Part shown: piece after piece, positions 62,840 through 64,000 of the stretch
Position numbering within the stretch: the stretch's first letter is position 1
Layout of the letters: the number at the start of each line of letters is the position of its first letter
Source: Camelus bactrianus
Lineage: Eukaryota; Chordata; Mammalia; Artiodactyla; Camelidae
Direction: 5' to 3'
DNA: 64,000 bases
NCBI RefSeq assembly: GCF_048773025.1
Contig: NC_133566.1
Location: forward strand, 24,986,174-25,050,173
Position numbers and translations under genes: made by a program
Notes under the pieces: model-generated
Databases searched by the model: none
The model's input: only the letters and a program-made list of their open reading frames with translations
What the model was told of the DNA's origin: nothing

Positions 62840-64000
62840 GGAGCTAGTACCTCATCATATAAATGAATGGAGTGAAGTTAGCAACTGACAAGAAACTTTG
62901 TGTTCCCAACAAGCTATGTGAAGGACGGCTTTCACACACACTTATCTCTCAGAAATGAGCATGTGGAGAGACTTTCGTCATCTAGCACCAAGGGAACGGT
63001 TTGCAGGAGAAACTTTTACTCTGGTTTCTCAGTCTGTTTCCTAGTGCCGGTTTGAAGTTCCTGCAGTTTTCACTGTAAAACGGAGTTGGAGCTTGTACCT
63101 CCCCATATATATGTATGGAGTGGAGTTTGCAACTGAAAAGAAACTTTGTGTTCCCAACAAGCTAGGTGAAGGACGGCTTTCACACACACTTATCTCTCAG
63201 AACAGAGCATGTGGAGAGACGTTCGTTCATCTAGCACAAAGGGAACGGTTTGCAGGGAAACTTTGGCTCTGGTTTCTCCGTATGTTTCCTAGTGCCAGTT
63301 TGTAGTTCCTGAAGTTTTCACTGTTAATCATAGTTGGAGCTAGAACTTCCCCATATATATGTATGGAGTGGAGTTTGCAACTGAAAAGAAACTTTGGGTT
63401 CATAACAAGATAGTTGAAGGACGGCTTTCACACACACTTTTATCTCAGAATTGACAATGTGGAGAGAGTTTCGTTCATCTAGCACAAAGGGAACGGTTTG
63501 CAGGAGAAACTTTTTCTCTGGTTTCTCAGTCTGTTTCTTAGGGCCATTTTGAAGTTCCTGCAGTTTTCACTGTAAAACCGATTTGGAGCTAGTACCTCAT
63601 CATATATATGTATGGAGTGGAGTTTGCAACTGAAAAGAATCTTTATGTTTCCAACAAGCTAGTTGAAGGACGGCTTTGACACACACTTATCTCTCAGAAC
63701 TGATCATGTGGAGAGACTTCCGTTCATCTAGCACAAAGGGAACGGTTTGCAGGAGAAACTTTACTCTGGTTTCTCAGTCTGTTTCCTAGTGCCGGTTTGA
63801 AATTCCTGCACTTTTCACTGTAAAACGATTTTGCAGCTAGTACCTCCCCATATATATGTATGGAGTGGAGTTTGCTACTGAAAACAAACTTTGTGTTCCC
63901 AACAAAATAGGTGAAGAACGGCTTTCACACTCACTTTTCTCTCAGAATTGAGCATGTGGAGAGACGTTCGTTCATCTGGCACAAATAGAACGGGTTGCAG
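62840..64000. repeat. HOR W, copy 3 (partial, cut by window edge)
   Basis: CATCATATAAATGAATGG near 62,853 and GACAAGAAACTTTG restart the W order, 3,230-3,234 bp (13 monomers) after copy 2. It runs to the right edge, still inside the unit. Small private differences, such as TTAATCATAGTTGG near 63,324 and GTGCCAGTTTGTAG near 63,293, separate it from copies 1-2, so it is older than the W1/W2 duplication. Confidence 0.85.

Larger units (their letters stand above)
1..64000. repeat. Tandem satellite array, ~249-bp monomer, fills the window
   Basis: The same unit recurs about every 249 bp from first to last base. For example, the CCCCATATATAT landmark has its first A after the C run at 209, 458, 707 and 955, giving spacings of 249, 249 and 248. 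Fixed landmarks in each monomer, in order, are a GAGCATGTGG-like start, CGTTCGTTCATCT, GGAACGG, GAGAAACTTTTACTCTGG, GTTTCCTAGTGCC, TTCCTGCAGTTTTCACTG, CCCCATATATATGTATGG, GAAACTTTGTGTTCCCAAC and GGCTTTCACACACACTT. All monomers read in one direction; I saw no inverted unit, no unrelated insertion and no unique stretch. The consensus is about 45% GC by hand count. This organisation is typical of eukaryotic heterochromatin satellites. Which chromosomal domain it comes from is inference, and I do not recognise the family. There are no gene-free gaps to describe separately, because the array itself is the content. Confidence 0.97.

Noticed and set aside
1-64000. CRISPR array
   Set aside because: The repeat unit is 249 bp and directly abuts the next one. 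There are no short repeats separated by unique spacers and no cas genes.
1-64000. Retroelement or DNA transposon array
   Set aside because: There are no terminal repeats, target-site duplications, primer-binding site, polypurine tract, transposase or reverse transcriptase pattern. The repetition is purely tandem.
11-64000. RNA polymerase III B box (GTTCGANNC) at CGTTCGTTCATC
   Set aside because: The A after GTTCG is replaced by T. There is no A box at a suitable distance, and no tRNA or 5S RNA structure was seen.
1-64000. Microsatellite at CACACACAC
   Set aside because: Only about four CA units occur per monomer. The length is stable and part of the consensus, with no expansion seen.

Overview
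The whole 64 kb window is one uninterrupted tandem satellite array. A monomer of about 249 bp is repeated head to tail roughly 257 times, always in the same orientation. I found no supportable protein gene, RNA gene, CRISPR array, transposon, LTR element or unique sequence. A hand-built consensus (started at GAGCATGTGG) is 249 bp long with about 45% GC. Such an array points to eukaryotic constitutive heterochromatin: centromeric, pericentromeric, subtelomeric or a sex-chromosome/B-chromosome block. I do not recognise the satellite family and cannot name the species.

The monomers fall into at least five sequence types that recur in fixed orders, so the array has higher-order repeats (HORs) on several scales. 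From left to right: 1-2,709 is a partial copy of a 16-monomer HOR (A). 2,710-4,400 is mosaic. 4,400-6,955 (B) and 6,370-7,930 (C) are segments with copies 23.6 kb and 29.3 kb away. 7,957-11,934 and 11,935-15,610 are A copies 2 and 3 (period about 3,978 bp). 16,195-20,415 is a 6-mer HOR (X) in three copies, the last missing one monomer. 20,416-23,580 is rich in type-2 monomers and holds a 3-mer duplication. 23,580-28,020 is an older-looking mosaic with type-4 and type-5 monomers. 28,020-30,575 is B copy 2. 30,127-32,616 is a 5-mer tandem duplication (Y). 32,617-39,134 is mosaic and includes C copy 2. 39,135-52,985 is the HOR Z, with unit lengths of 18, 8, 18 and a shortened 11-12 monomers. 52,985-57,482 is mosaic and includes a copy of 20,440-21,950. 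57,483-61,454 is an 8-mer tandem duplication (W), then a 5- to 6-monomer insert, then a third W copy running off the right edge.

Unit-length changes are whole numbers of monomers, and junctions stay in monomer register. This is the signature of unequal exchange or replication-slippage/conversion between misaligned monomers. Short dyads (a 7-bp inverted repeat GAGAAAC/GTTTCTC, the palindrome CATATATATG and others) recur in most monomers, and no canonical CENP-B box is visible. Short open frames recur only because 249 is divisible by three and duplication copies the same frame; I do not call any of them a gene.

All boundaries and alignments were made by eye and are good to about 10-50 bp.
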